Part shown: in pieces, positions 41,785 to 51,607 of the stretch
Position numbering within the stretch: position 1 is the stretch's first letter
Layout: each line of letters begins with the position of its first letter
Assembly (NCBI RefSeq): GCF_007829815.1
Contig: NZ_VIWT01000001.1
Coordinates: 992,001-1,056,000, forward strand
Direction of reading: 5' to 3'
DNA: 64,000 nucleotides
Source of the DNA: Kitasatospora viridis
Lineage (GTDB): Bacteria; Actinomycetota; Actinomycetes; Streptomycetales; Streptomycetaceae
Notes under the pieces: generated by a model
The model's database searches: none
Told to the model about the DNA's origin: nothing
What the model saw: the letters and a program-made list of their open reading frames with translations, nothing else
Position numbers and translations under genes: made by a program

Positions 41785-42429
41785 GTGTACAGCTACGACG
41801 TGACCTCCGCCTTCCGCCAGACCACCGCCACCCGCAGCATCCCGGCGATGAGGCCGTCGTACGACGGGGAGCATCCGTTCGCCCCCGCCCCGACCCCGAT
41901 CTACGACGAGCTGTACTCGGAGTACCGCCGGCTCTTCCGCGCCCTGCCCGGCGACCGGTCCGGCGAGGAGGAGCTGCGGTTCACCGGCTTCGCCGTCCGC
42001 CCGTACGACTCCTACGCCGGCTTCCCCCCGCCCGCCCCGGCCGAGCCCTACGGCGCGCTGGCGCAGCACCAGCCCTTCCCCGGCTACCCGGGCCAGCTCC
42101 CCGGCATCCCGCAGTTCGTGCCGCCGCAGGGCGCCCACGCCCACCAGCCCCAGCCGCAGCACCCGCACCCCCACCCCCAGCACTCCCCCGGCTACCCCCC
42201 GGCCGCCCAGCATGCGCACCAGCCGCAGCACCCGCACGCCCCGCACCCCCAGCAGGCGGCCGCCCACCAGGCCCACCACCCCGGGCACCACCCCGCCCAG
42301 CACCCGGGCGCCCAGCAGCCCGCGGCCGGCCAGGGCTGGGTCGCCACCGGCTACCTCGCCCCGGTCACCGTCCCGTCGCCGGGCCGCCACCGGGGCAACC
42401 TGCTCTCCCTCCCCCCGGGCCGTGGCTGA
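41785..42429 (+). CDS. Hypothetical His/Pro/Gln-rich protein
   Basis: A 214-aa protein. Residues 1-75 appear ordered and conserved-looking (TSAFRQTTATRSIPAMRPSY, IYDELYSEYRRLFRALPGDR, FTGFAVRPYDSY). Residues about 80-190 are dominated by His, Pro, Gln and Ala, and a final segment reads WVATGYLAPVTVPSP. The start is GTG without a strong ribosome site. The poly-His tract might bind metal. Function is unknown. It ends at a strong hairpin. Confidence 0.65.
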   Translation: MYSYDVTSAFRQTTATRSIPAMRPSYDGEHPFAPAPTPIYDELYSEYRRLFRALPGDRSGEEELRFTGFAVRPYDSYAGFPPPAPAEPYGALAQHQPFPGYPGQLPGIPQFVPPQGAHAHQPQPQHPHPHPQHSPGYPPAAQHAHQPQHPHAPHPQQAAAHQAHHPGHHPAQHPGAQQPAAGQGWVATGYLAPVTVPSPGRHRGNLLSLPPGRG

Positions 42430-42468
42430 CCAACGACGCATCAAGACGCATCGAAGGAACGGAGAAAA

Positions 42469-42516
42469 CGGAGAAGGGGACGTGGTCGGCGGTTGCCGAC
42501 CACGTCCCCTTCTCCG
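42469..42516. terminator. Strong bidirectional hairpin terminator
   Basis: A perfect 21-bp stem (42469-42489 with 42496-42516, loop CGGTTG) lies between the convergent plus-strand unknown gene and der on the minus strand. Confidence 0.8.
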
Positions 42517-42540
42517 CTACCCCCTACTACCTACGCCCGC

Positions 42541-43986
42541 TCACTTCTTCTTCCGCTTCTCCCGCACCCGCACCGAGATCGAGATCGGCGTGCCGACGAA
42601 GCCGAACTCCTCACGCAGCCGCCGCTCGACGAAGCGCCGGTAGCCGGCCTCCAGGAACCCGGAGGCGAAGAGCACGAACCGCGGCGGCTTGATGCCGGCC
42701 TGGGTGCCGAAGAGGATCCGGGGCTGCTTGCCGCCGCGGATCGGGTGCGGGTGCGCGGCCACGAGCTCGCCGAGGAAGGCGTTCAGCTTGGCCGTGGTGA
42801 TCCGGGTCTCCCAGCCGGCCAGCGCGGTCTCGATCGCCGGCACCAGCTTCTCCATGTGCCGGCCGGTCTTCGCCGAGACGTTGACCCGGGGCGCCCACTG
42901 CACCTGGACGAGATCCTTCTCGATCTCGCGCTCCAGGTAGTAGCGGCGCTCCTCGTCCATCTGGTCCCACTTGTTGTAGGCGATGACGACAGCGCGGCCG
43001 GCCTCGACGGCCATCGAGATGATCCGGGTGTCCTGCTCGGCCAGGGTCTCGCTGGCGTCGATCAGGACGACGGCGACCTCGGCCTTCTCCAGCGCGGCGG
43101 AGGTGCGCAGCGAGGCGTAGAAGTCGGCGCCGGCGGTCAGGTGGACCCGGCGGCGGATGCCGGCGGTGTCCACGAACTTCCAGGTCTTGCCGCCCAGTTC
43201 GATCATCTCGTCGACCGGATCGCGGGTGGTGCCGGCCAGCTCGTTGACCACCACCCGCTCCTCGCCGGCCACCTTGTTGAGCAGGCTGGACTTGCCGACG
43301 TTGGGCCGGCCGATCAGCGCGACCCGGCGCGGGCCGCCGAGCGCGACGCCGAAGGTCTGCGGCGGCGCCTCGGGCAGCGCGGCCATGACGGCGTCCAGCA
43401 GGTCGCCGGAGCCGCGGCCGTGCAGCGCGGAGACGGGGTAGGGCTCGCCGAGGCCGAGCGACCAGAGGTAGGCGGCCTCGGCCTCGGTGGACTGGCCGTC
43501 CACCTTGTTGGCGCAGAGCACCACCGGCTTGCCGGAGCGGCGGATCAGCTTGACCAGCGCCTCGTCCGTGTCGGTGGCGCCGACGGTGGCGTCGACCACG
43601 AAGAGCACCGCGTCGGAGGTCTCGATGCCCAGCTCGGCCTGGGCGGCGACCATGGCGTCGATGCCGAGGACGTCGATCTCCCAGCCGCCGGTGTCGACGA
43701 CCTTGAACCGGCGGCCGTTCCAGGTCGCCTCGTACTGCACCCGGTCGCGGGTGACGCCCGGGCGGTCCTCGACCACGGCCTCGCGGCGGCCGATGATCCG
43801 GTTCACCAGGGTCGACTTGCCGACGTTCGGCCGGCCGACCACGGCCAGCACCGGGAGCGGCAGGTGCGCGCCGGCCTCCAGGTCGAGGTCACCGTCCTCG
43901 AAGCCCTCGCTCTCGGCGAGCGCCATGAACTCGGCGTACTCGGTGTCGTCCAGCTCGCCGTGACCGGCGAGGTGCTCGTTGCTCAT
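42541..43986 (-). CDS. der: Ribosome-assembly GTPase Der (EngA)
   Basis: A 481-aa essential GTPase with two tandem G domains and a KH-like C-terminus. P-loops are [12 protein letters not shown] (domain 1) and [12 protein letters not shown] (domain 2), with G4 motifs NKVD and NKWD and DTGG/DTAG switch regions. It assists maturation of the large ribosomal subunit. The C-terminus ends in a basic REKRKKK tail. ATG at 43986 is taken as the start, though a GTG two codons upstream is an alternative. It is downstream of cmk in the same direction with a 178-base gap. Confidence 0.96.
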   Translation of the reverse strand: MSNEHLAGHGELDDTEYAEFMALAESEGFEDGDLDLEAGAHLPLPVLAVVGRPNVGKSTLVNRIIGRREAVVEDRPGVTRDRVQYEATWNGRRFKVVDTGGWEIDVLGIDAMVAAQAELGIETSDAVLFVVDATVGATDTDEALVKLIRRSGKPVVLCANKVDGQSTEAEAAYLWSLGLGEPYPVSALHGRGSGDLLDAVMAALPEAPPQTFGVALGGPRRVALIGRPNVGKSSLLNKVAGEERVVVNELAGTTRDPVDEMIELGGKTWKFVDTAGIRRRVHLTAGADFYASLRTSAALEKAEVAVVLIDASETLAEQDTRIISMAVEAGRAVVIAYNKWDQMDEERRYYLEREIEKDLVQVQWAPRVNVSAKTGRHMEKLVPAIETALAGWETRITTAKLNAFLGELVAAHPHPIRGGKQPRILFGTQAGIKPPRFVLFASGFLEAGYRRFVERRLREEFGFVGTPISISVRVREKRKKK

Positions 43987-44164
43987 TACCACTGATCCAT
44001 TTCCCGGCCCGCCCCGCCGAACGGGCGCGGACCGTGCGTACCTGCCCGGACGGAACGGCCGGGCAGCGCGAAGAACAAGTCTCGAAGACCGAAAACTCGA
44101 AGAAACTCGAAGAACGGAAAGACGGACGGAGAAGGGCCCCGGTCGTCGACCGGACCCCGTGAGG

Positions 44165-44881
44165 CTAGGCGGCGGTCAGGTGACCGGCCCGCTCCGCGAC
44201 CAACTCCACCACGGCGTCGATCACCTGGGGCAGCGTCAGCTCACTGGTGTCCACCAGCACGGCGTCCTCGGCCCGGACCAGCGGGGCGGTCGCCCGCGAG
44301 GAGTCCGCGGCGTCCCGCCGGGTCAGGTCGGCGGCCATCGCGGCGATGGTCGCCTCGTCGACGCCCTTGGCCCGCAGCTCGGCGGCCCGGCGCCCGGCCC
44401 GCGCCTCGGGCGAGGCGGTCAGGAAGACCTTGGCGGTGGCGGCCGGGAAGACCACGGTGCCCATGTCCCGCCCCTCGGCGACGATCCCGCGCGGGGCCAC
44501 CTCGGCGCAGCCGCGCTGCAGCTCGACCAGCCGGGCCCGCACGGCCGGCACCGCGGAGACGGCGCTGACCTGCGCGGTCACCTCGGGCCCGCGGATCGGA
44601 CCGGAGACGTCCACGCCGTCCACCGTGATGGTCGGGCCGTCGGCGTCGGTGCCGGAGACGATCACCGGCTTGGCGCAGGCGATCGACACGGCGTCGGCGT
44701 CGTCGATGTCGATCCCGTTGGTCAGCATCCACCAGGTCATCGCCCGGTACATCGCACCGGTGTCCAGGAAGCTGAGCCCGAGCCGGGCCGCGACCGCACG
44801 GGAGACGGTCGACTTGCCGGAGCCGGAGGGTCCGTCGATGGCGACGACGACCGGGGCGTGCGCTCGGTCGGCAGTGTCCAC
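44165..44881 (-). CDS. cmk: Cytidylate kinase
   Basis: A 238-aa nucleoside monophosphate kinase that phosphorylates CMP/dCMP. It has the P-loop [19 protein letters not shown], the CMP-binding [28 protein letters not shown], and a C-terminal [20 protein letters not shown]. The start is GTG with AGAGAGG ahead. The tyrA-cmk-der order is the standard Streptomyces arrangement. A direct-repeat-rich gap (AACTCGAAGA units near 44085-44110) follows its stop. Confidence 0.95.
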   Translation of the reverse strand: MDTADRAHAPVVVAIDGPSGSGKSTVSRAVAARLGLSFLDTGAMYRAMTWWMLTNGIDIDDADAVSIACAKPVIVSGTDADGPTITVDGVDVSGPIRGPEVTAQVSAVSAVPAVRARLVELQRGCAEVAPRGIVAEGRDMGTVVFPAATAKVFLTASPEARAGRRAAELRAKGVDEATIAAMAADLTRRDAADSSRATAPLVRAEDAVLVDTSELTLPQVIDAVVELVAERAGHLTAA

Positions 44882-44998
44882 GGGGGAACCTCTCTTCTCG
44901 ACACCCGGGGGAGATACCTCAAGGTTAGACGACCCGCACCACTCCCCCGGCCGCCCACCGCCCGGGCCGGGGCCGGCCGACCCGCCTCCCGCGCGACC

Positions 44999-46084
44999 TC
45001 AGTCCCGCACGTCCCAGCCGCGTTCGGTCAGCACGGTGACCAGCTGGTGCACCGCCGTCGGCTCGACGGAGAGCTGGACCAGGCCGATCCGCCGGCCGGC
45101 CGAGTGGTCGATGGCCACGTCCTCGACGTTCACGCCGGCCCGGGCGGCCTCCTTGAACAGGCGCCCGAGCTCGCCGGGCTGGTCGCCGATCGCGACCACC
45201 ACGGTCTCGTAGCGGGTGGGCGGGGCGCCGTGCTTGCCGGGGATCCGGGCCTGGCCCTGGTTACCGCGGCGCATCACGGCCTCGATCCCGGCGGTGCCCT
45301 TCTGCCGGTCCTGGGCGCCGTCGGCGGCCAGCGAGCGCAGCGAGCCCACGGCGGTGTTCAGGTCGACCGCCAGTTCCTCCAGCACGTCGGCCACCACGGC
45401 CGCGTTGGCGGACAGGATGTCCACCCACATCCGCGGGTCGGAGGCGGCGATCCGGGTCACGTCCCGCACCCCCTGCCCGGCCAGGCGCACCGCCGTCTCG
45501 TCGGCGTTCTCCAGCCGGGCCGCGACCAGCGAGGAGACCAGCTGCGGCGCGTGCGAGACCAGCGCGACGGCCCGGTCGTGCGCGACGGCGTCCATCACCA
45601 CCGGCATCGCGCCGCAGAGCGCGACCAGCTCCAGCGCGGCGTTCAGCGTCTCGGTGGAGGTGTCGGCGGTGGGGGTGAGCACCCACGGGCGCCCCTCGAA
45701 CAGGTCGGCCCGGGCGGCCAGCGGCCCGGACTGCTCGCGGCCGGCCATCGGGTGCCCGCCGATGTAGCTGGTGGTGTCGCAGCCGAGCTCGGCCACCTCG
45801 GCCCGGGGCCCGGACTTCACGCTGGCCACGTCGGTGTAGCAGCGGGCCAGCCCGCGCCGCTGACAGTCCGCCAGGACCCGGCCGACCAGGGCCGGCGGCA
45901 CGGCGACGATGGCCAGGTCCACCGGCTGCTCGATCTCGTCGGTGATCCCGGCGCCGAGCGAGGCGGCGGTCCGGGCGGCGTCGGGGTCGGCGTCCTCCAG
46001 GTGCACCGTTATCCCCCGGGCGGTCAGCGCGAGCGCGGCGGAGGTGCCGATCAGACCGGTGCCGACGACGACGGCTGTGCGCAT
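44999..46084 (-). CDS. tyrA: Prephenate dehydrogenase
   Basis: A 361-aa NAD-dependent enzyme of tyrosine synthesis converting prephenate to 4-hydroxyphenylpyruvate. The nucleotide fold is AVVVGTGLIGTSAALALTAR. Substrate residues lie in SYIGGHPMAGREQSGP and VSHAPQLVSSLVAARL. A C-terminal ACT domain (YETVVVAIGDQPGELGRLFK) suggests feedback control by tyrosine. ATG at 46084 was chosen because it precedes the Rossmann fold directly; longer frames add non-homologous residues. Confidence 0.93.
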   Translation of the reverse strand: MRTAVVVGTGLIGTSAALALTARGITVHLEDADPDAARTAASLGAGITDEIEQPVDLAIVAVPPALVGRVLADCQRRGLARCYTDVASVKSGPRAEVAELGCDTTSYIGGHPMAGREQSGPLAARADLFEGRPWVLTPTADTSTETLNAALELVALCGAMPVVMDAVAHDRAVALVSHAPQLVSSLVAARLENADETAVRLAGQGVRDVTRIAASDPRMWVDILSANAAVVADVLEELAVDLNTAVGSLRSLAADGAQDRQKGTAGIEAVMRRGNQGQARIPGKHGAPPTRYETVVVAIGDQPGELGRLFKEAARAGVNVEDVAIDHSAGRRIGLVQLSVEPTAVHQLVTVLTERGWDVRD

Positions 46085-46300
46085 GGGGAGGGCCCTCTCC
46101 TGACCGCGGGACGCTGCGAACGCCCCAATCCTCGCGCACCGCCCGCCGCGCCGCTCCCCCGCCCCCACCACGCGGCGCGGCTTCCCCCGACAACCCCCGC
46201 CCCACCCCGGCGAATCCGCGGGACAGTCGTCGGTCCCACGGGGCAGACTGACCCCACAGCACCCACGCCAGCCCGCCGTCCCGGAAGGAGCCCAGCTCCC

Positions 46301-48415
46301 GTGACCGACACGCCGTCAGCTGTTCCCCCGTCAGCCGCCCCCTGGGCCAGCACGCTGGACTCGGTGGTGGTCTACGCCGCCGGGGCGCTCTGCACCCGGG
46401 TGGCGCGGGGCGTGCTGCCCGCCCCGGCCGACGGAGCGGTGCGGCTGCGGCTCACCGGCCTGCCCGCGGGGCTGGACGCGGGGGCCGTGCGGGCCCGGCT
46501 GGCGGCCGAGCCGGCGGGCTGGCGGATCACCGAGGTCCGGCCGCACCCGGAGGCCGAGCTGCGGCCGGACCGGGCCGAGCGCTCCACCGAGCTCGACCAG
46601 CGGCTGGCGGCGGCCCGGGAGCGGGTGGCCGCGCTGGAGCTGCGCGAGCGGCGGCTGGCCGCCCGCGCCGCCCGGATCGCCGACCTGCGCGCGGTGCCGC
46701 CGAAGCCGTCGCGGGACGCGCCACCGGCCCTGCGCCGGGCGCCTACGACCGCCCTGCTGGCGCTCGCCGACTTCGTGGACGAGCGCCTGACCGCCCTGGC
46801 CGGGCCCGCCGAGCAGGTCCGCCAGGAGCTGGCCGAGGCCCGCCGGGAGGCGGAGCGGCTGCTCGACGAGCACATGCGGGCCTCCCGGGCCGGGGCCGCG
46901 GGGCCGGTCGCCACCGGCGTCGCGGTGCTGGTGGTGCTGGCGCCGGACGAGCCGGGGCTGCCGGTGCCGGTCGAGCCGGTGACCGTGGAGCTGGAGTACC
47001 GGGTGGCCGGCGCCTTCTGGGTGCCGAGCTACCGGCTGAGCTACCGCCAGGGCAGCCCGACCGGCACCCTGGCGCTGCGCGCGGTGGTCGCCCAGCGCAC
47101 CGGCGAGGACTGGACGGGCGTGCGCCTGGCCCTCTCCACCGCCAACCTGGCCCGCCCGGCCGCGCTGCCCGAGCTGCGTTCACTGCGGATCGGCCGCCGC
47201 CAGCCCGCGCCGGCGCCCTCGGGCTGGCGCGAGCCGCCGGGCGGCCTGGCCGAGCTCTTCACCGACTTCGACGGCGCCCCGGACCGCCCGCACGACGAGG
47301 GCGGTCCGCTGCTGGTCGGCGGCGCGGCCGCCCCGGTGATGGCGATGGCGCCGCGCAGCCGCTCCCTGGCCTCCGCCGCCCCGCCGGCCCCGCCCGCTCC
47401 GCTGCCCGTCCCGCCGGGCGCCGCCGTGCCGCAGAACGCCCCGCAGTTCGGCGCCGCCGCCCCGGCCCCGTACGGCTACGCCCCGCCCCCGGGCGCCGCC
47501 CCGGGCGGCTACGGCGCGTCGATGCCCGCCCCGGGCGGCCCCGGCGGCCCGGTGCCGCAGCTGCTGGACGCGCCCGCCGCGCCGCCGCCCCCGCCGCCCG
47601 CGCCGGCCGCCGACCAGCTCGACTACGGCGCCCTGCTGCTCGCCGGCCCGGACGCCCCGGCGGCCCGCCGCGGCCGCCTGCACCCGGCCCCGCGCGACGG
47701 CGCGCTCGCGCACGCCGCCGCTGCCCCCTCCCCGGCGCTGCCCCGGCACGCCGTCCCGGTGCGCCGCTCGGCCGGCTCCTTCGACCAGCGCTACCAGGCC
47801 GCCGCCCGCTGCGACCTGCCGGCCGACGGCGCCTGGCACACCGTCGCGCTGACCGAGCTGACGGTGGACCTGACGCCCGAGTACGTCTGCGTGCCCTCGC
47901 TCGACCAGTCGGTCTTCGCCACCCTGCTGCTCACCAACGAGACCGCGCACGCCCTGCTGGCCGGCCCGCTGGAGGTCACCGTGGACGGCGACCACCTGCT
48001 CAGCACCGCGCTGCCCACGCTGGCCCCCGGCGCGGTCCGCCGGGTCGGGCTGGGCGTGGCCCAGGGCGTCCGGGCGACCCGGCGCACCGAGACCCAGGAG
48101 TCGACGGCCGGCCTGCGCGGCGGCACCACGGTGGTCAGCGAGCGGATCCACCTGGAGCTGGCCAACCACCTGTCGCAGCCGGTCCGGATCGAGGTCCGCG
48201 AGCGGGTGCCGGTCACCCAGGACCGGGACGTCCGGGTGGAGGAGCTGCCGGCCGCCCCGGCCTGGGAGACGCCCGAGTCGCCGTACCACGCGCGCGGCAC
48301 CCGCTGCTGGCGGCTCGACCTGGCGCCCGGCGCCCGGGCGCGGCTCAGCGGCGGCTGGGAGATCCGCTTCCCGGCCGGCAAGGCGCTGACCGGCGGCAAC
48401 CGCCGCAGTGGCTGA
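46301..48415 (+). CDS. DUF4139 family protein, long form
   Basis: A 704-aa protein of the DUF4139 (mucoidy inhibitor A-like) family. An N-terminal DUF4140-like strand domain (DSVVVYAAGALCTRVARGVL) is followed by a coiled coil (RLAAARERVAALELRERRLA). The DUF4139 core begins with ELEYRVAGAFWVPSYRLSYR and TGEDWTGVRLALSTANLARP. It is interrupted by a roughly 150-residue Pro/Ala/Gly-rich insertion (about residues 355-480) before the conserved end (LLLTNETAHALLAGPLEV). GTG start, GGAAGGAG about 11 nt upstream. It forms an operon with a shorter paralogue. No established function; no signal peptide. Confidence 0.82.
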   Translation: MTDTPSAVPPSAAPWASTLDSVVVYAAGALCTRVARGVLPAPADGAVRLRLTGLPAGLDAGAVRARLAAEPAGWRITEVRPHPEAELRPDRAERSTELDQRLAAARERVAALELRERRLAARAARIADLRAVPPKPSRDAPPALRRAPTTALLALADFVDERLTALAGPAEQVRQELAEARREAERLLDEHMRASRAGAAGPVATGVAVLVVLAPDEPGLPVPVEPVTVELEYRVAGAFWVPSYRLSYRQGSPTGTLALRAVVAQRTGEDWTGVRLALSTANLARPAALPELRSLRIGRRQPAPAPSGWREPPGGLAELFTDFDGAPDRPHDEGGPLLVGGAAAPVMAMAPRSRSLASAAPPAPPAPLPVPPGAAVPQNAPQFGAAAPAPYGYAPPPGAAPGGYGASMPAPGGPGGPVPQLLDAPAAPPPPPPAPAADQLDYGALLLAGPDAPAARRGRLHPAPRDGALAHAAAAPSPALPRHAVPVRRSAGSFDQRYQAAARCDLPADGAWHTVALTELTVDLTPEYVCVPSLDQSVFATLLLTNETAHALLAGPLEVTVDGDHLLSTALPTLAPGAVRRVGLGVAQGVRATRRTETQESTAGLRGGTTVVSERIHLELANHLSQPVRIEVRERVPVTQDRDVRVEELPAAPAWETPESPYHARGTRCWRLDLAPGARARLSGGWEIRFPAGKALTGGNRRSG

Positions 48416-48461
48416 CCCGATGACCACCAGCCGCGCAACCCTCGAAGGAGCCGCTGCCACC

Positions 48462-50030
48462 ATGTCCCTGCCCGTCGTCCCGCTGCCGGTCACCGCGGTC
48501 ACCTGCCTGGAGGACCGCTCCCAGCTGGAGCGCACCGCGCACCTGGAACTGGCCGCCGGCGTGCAGCGGCTGCGGCTCGGCCCGCTCACCCCGCTGGCCG
48601 TGGACCACTCGCTGCGCACCGAGCTGGCGGGTGCCGGCGCCCGGGTGCTGGACGCCCGGCTGACCCGCTCCTGGACCCCGCGCCCGGTCGGCCCCGCGCC
48701 GGACGACTCCCCGCTGCGCGAGCGGCTGCACGCGGCGCGGGCCGCGCTGCGGGCGGCCGTCGCCGACCAGCAGCGGACCACGGCCCGGCTCGGGCTGCTC
48801 GACCAGCTCGCCGAGGAACTGCTGCGCGAGGTGGCCGAGGGCACCGGGCTGGACCAGCCGGAGCCGCGGCGCTGGGCCGCCGAGCTGGACCGGATCAGCA
48901 CCGAGCAGGACGAACTGGCCGAGCGCGCCCGGGCGCTGGAGAGCCACCGGCACGAGCTCGCGCTGGAGGAGGCCGAGCTCGACCGCGCGGTCGAGTCCGC
49001 CGAGCCGCCCGAGCCCGAGCTGCGCTGCTACCTGGACCTGACGGTGCGGGCGGAGCAGCCCGGCCCGGCAGTGCTGACGGTGGGCCACCTGACGGCCTGT
49101 GCGCTCTGGCGGCCGGCCTACCGGGCGGTGCTCGGCGGCGGAGCGGTCCGGCTGGCCACGGACGCGGTGGTCTGGCAGGCCACCGGCGAGGACTGGACCG
49201 GGGTCCGGCTGACCCTGTCCACCGCCCGCTCGATGCTGGCGGCCGAGCCGCCGGTGCTCCAGGAGGACCGGCTGACGCTGCGTGAGCTCTCCTCCGCGGA
49301 GCGGCGCACCGTCGAGGTGGAGCTGCGCGAGGAGGAGATCCGCACGCTGGGCCCGGCCGGCCCGGAGCAGGGCGAGGAGCTGCCGGGCCTGGACGACGGC
49401 GGCGAGGTGCGGGTGCTGCACGCCCCGGCGCCGGCCACCGTGCCGGGCGACGGCCGCGCGCACCGGGTGCCGCTGGGCTGGTTCGACGCCGCGGCGGCGG
49501 TCGAGCTGGTCGCCGCGCCGGAGCTGTCGCCGCTGGTCAGCGAGGTGGTCTCGGTGCGCAACACGGCGTCGGTGCCGCTGCTCGCCGGTCCGGTCGAACT
49601 GGTCCGGGGCAGCGGCTACGTGGGGCGCGGCGAGCTGCGCTACACGGCGCCGGGCGCCGTCGCGGAGCTGGCCTTCCCGGGCTCGGACGAGTACCGGCTG
49701 CTGCGCGAGACCACCGAGGAGGAGGGCACCGCGGGCCTGCCGGGCACCGGTCGGCGCACCGTGCGCACCCGGACGGTGCAGGTGCACGTCACCCGGCTCT
49801 GCGCACCGGGGACGACCGGGGAGCAGACCGTGGTGCTGCGCGAGCGGATCCCGGTCTCCGAGGTGTCGGCGGTCGAGGTGCGGCTGCACGAGCAGTCCTG
49901 CGACCCCCGCCCGGACGCGGTGGACGCCGAGGGCATCGTCCGCTGGGAGCTGCCGCTCGCCCCGAACACCCGACGCACCGTCACCCTGGTCTACGAGGTG
50001 TCCGCTTCGGCCAAGGTGGCGGGCCTGTGA
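48462..50030 (+). CDS. DUF4139 family protein, short form
   Basis: A 522-aa paralogue of the preceding gene without the proline-rich insertion. It shows the N-terminal VVPLPVTAVTCLEDRSQLER, a central coiled coil (RISTEQDELAERARALESHR), TGEDWTGVRLTLSTARSMLA, VRNTASVPLLAGPVELVRGS and a C-terminal WELPLAPNTRRTVTLVYEVS, the usual final strand. ATG at 48462 follows GAAGGAG by about 11 nt; two upstream in-frame ATG/GTG codons overlap or touch the previous stop. The tandem pair suggests a two-component complex. Confidence 0.82.
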   Translation: MSLPVVPLPVTAVTCLEDRSQLERTAHLELAAGVQRLRLGPLTPLAVDHSLRTELAGAGARVLDARLTRSWTPRPVGPAPDDSPLRERLHAARAALRAAVADQQRTTARLGLLDQLAEELLREVAEGTGLDQPEPRRWAAELDRISTEQDELAERARALESHRHELALEEAELDRAVESAEPPEPELRCYLDLTVRAEQPGPAVLTVGHLTACALWRPAYRAVLGGGAVRLATDAVVWQATGEDWTGVRLTLSTARSMLAAEPPVLQEDRLTLRELSSAERRTVEVELREEEIRTLGPAGPEQGEELPGLDDGGEVRVLHAPAPATVPGDGRAHRVPLGWFDAAAAVELVAAPELSPLVSEVVSVRNTASVPLLAGPVELVRGSGYVGRGELRYTAPGAVAELAFPGSDEYRLLRETTEEEGTAGLPGTGRRTVRTRTVQVHVTRLCAPGTTGEQTVVLRERIPVSEVSAVEVRLHEQSCDPRPDAVDAEGIVRWELPLAPNTRRTVTLVYEVSASAKVAGL

Positions 50031-50055
50031 CCCGGCCCGGAGGTACAACAGACTC

Positions 50056-50418
50056 ATGATCCTGCACCTCGCGCCCCTGGACGACTGGCTCCGCGACCCC
50101 GGCCGGCCGTACAGCACGTCCTCGCTGCTGACGGACGGCTTCATCCACTGCTCGCCGGACGAGCCGACCACGCTGGCCGTGGCCAACGTGTTCTTCGGCA
50201 AGACCCCGGACCCGCTGATGGCCCTGCTGATCGACGAGGAGCGGGTGGACCCGATGGTCCGCTGGGAGGCCCCGGCGGGCGACCGCCCGCCGGGCACCGC
50301 GCCGGACGTGCTCTTCCCGCACATCTACGGCCGGCTGAACCGCACCGCCGTGGTCGGCCTGGAGAAGCTGGAGCGCGGCACGGACGGCCGCTGGGCCCGC
50401 CTGGTGCCCTGGAGCTGA
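50056..50418 (+). CDS. DUF952 family protein
   Basis: A 120-aa protein of the DUF952 family: ILHLAPLDDWLRDPGRPYST at the start, TDGFIHCSPDEPTTLAVANV (the FIHCS signature) and VLFPHIYGRLNRTAVVGLE at the end. The fold is related to ADP-ribosyltransferase-like domains, but function is not established. It starts 25 bases after the DUF4139 pair with AGG upstream, and is probably translated from the same message. Confidence 0.9.
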   Translation: MILHLAPLDDWLRDPGRPYSTSSLLTDGFIHCSPDEPTTLAVANVFFGKTPDPLMALLIDEERVDPMVRWEAPAGDRPPGTAPDVLFPHIYGRLNRTAVVGLEKLERGTDGRWARLVPWS

Positions 50419-50440
50419 CGCCCCGCCGGCTGGCGCGTGC

Positions 50441-51418
50441 TCAGAGCCAGCCGCGCTCGCGGGCGGCGAGCCCGGCCTGGAAGCGGGTGGTGGCGCCCAG
50501 CTCGCGCATCAGCGCCTGGAGGCGGCGCTGGGTGGTGCGGGCGCTCCAGCCGAGCGAGCGCGCGATCGACTCGTCGGTCAGGCCGGCCGCCAGCAGGCCG
50601 AGCAGCTTGCGGTGGTCGGCGTCCGGCGCGCCGGGGCCCTCGCCGTCCAGCGCGGCCTGCAGCGGCACGGCCCGCTCCCACTCGGCCTCGAAGAGCCGGT
50701 CCAGCGCCTGCAGCAGCGCGGAGGGGTGGATCACGTAGGCGGCGTCCAGCACGCTGTCGCCGACGCTGATCGGGATGATCGCCATCCGGTCGTCCGACAT
50801 GATCAGCTTCATCGGCAGGGTGGTGCGGACCCTGGCCTCCTCGCCGTCCCGCACGCCGATCAGGATGTCGTTCTCCAGCCGGCCCGGCCAGGCCACCGCC
50901 TCGCGGTCGTAGACCGTCCGGTAGCGCACGCCCTCGACCAGCTTGCGGCGCTGCTGGCTGAGGTTGGCCGCCACGTCCTGCACGTAGGGCGGGCAGTCGA
51001 AGCCGCGGACCTGCTGCGCGCTGGTGTCCTGCAGGTGCTCGATCCGCTGGGCGATCGCCTCGCCGCCGGTGAGCACCTCGACCGAGCGGGCCGGGTCGGT
51101 GAACCGGGAGGCCTCCCGGAAGGTGTCCATCAGCCGGTGCATCTCGGCCCGGGCGCTGCGCAGCTCGGCCTCGCGGTGGCCGATCAGGGTGCCGATCGCC
51201 ACGTCGGGGGCGACCGCCAGGTAGTGGTCCCGCTCGACCGGGGCCCGGGTGGCCATGCCCTGCTGGGCGAGCCGGCTCAGCGACTTGCCGCTCTGCTGCA
51301 CGGTCAGCCCGCAGCGCTCGGCCAGGTCGGCGGCCGTGGAGCGCGGGGCGGACACCAGCGCGGCGTAGACCAGCCCGTCGGGGTCGGGGAGCCCGAGCGT
51401 GTTGAACGCTTCCGACAT
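50441..51418 (-). CDS. Transcriptional regulator, TrmB-like N-terminus and LuxR-type HTH
   Basis: A 325-aa cytoplasmic regulator. Residues 10-75 form a TrmB-like winged helix (LVYAALVSAPRSTAADLAER, CGLTVQQSGKSLSRLAQQGM). The middle resembles the ligand or phospholipase-like sensing part common in Streptomyces HTH regulators (VEVLTGGEAIAQRIEHLQDT). The last 65 residues are a LuxR-type helix-turn-helix (RKLLGLLAAGLTDESIARSL, GWSARTTQRRLQALMRELGA). Such proteins are numerous in Streptomyces and mostly unstudied. It is convergent with DUF952, and no target is evident. Confidence 0.82.
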   Translation of the reverse strand: MSEAFNTLGLPDPDGLVYAALVSAPRSTAADLAERCGLTVQQSGKSLSRLAQQGMATRAPVERDHYLAVAPDVAIGTLIGHREAELRSARAEMHRLMDTFREASRFTDPARSVEVLTGGEAIAQRIEHLQDTSAQQVRGFDCPPYVQDVAANLSQQRRKLVEGVRYRTVYDREAVAWPGRLENDILIGVRDGEEARVRTTLPMKLIMSDDRMAIIPISVGDSVLDAAYVIHPSALLQALDRLFEAEWERAVPLQAALDGEGPGAPDADHRKLLGLLAAGLTDESIARSLGWSARTTQRRLQALMRELGATTRFQAGLAARERGWL

Positions 51419-51607
51419 GAGGCTCCTCCCCCGGGTTTGGCGGCTTCACGCCAATTCTTTGCTGCGGTTTTCCTGGCCATCCTCTGCCACGGGGGGGTGC
51501 CTTTTCAACCCGGCCCCGACGAGACACTCCACCGAGCAGCGCGAAGGGGCCGGGCACCGCACTCGGTACCCGGCCCCCACCAGCGGTTTGTGCCCCTACG
51601 GGCAGAC

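Noticed and set aside
44070..44160. CRISPR-like or regulatory array from repeated AACTCGAAGA units
   Set aside because: The units are short and irregular with no spacers of constant length; they look like simple-sequence slippage in the cmk-der gap.
43979..48415. A single 1478-aa plus-strand protein starting near 43979
   Set aside because: The frame before 46301 is antisense to der, cmk and tyrA, which have full family motifs. Only the part from GTG 46301 with its own ribosome site matches a real family (DUF4139).
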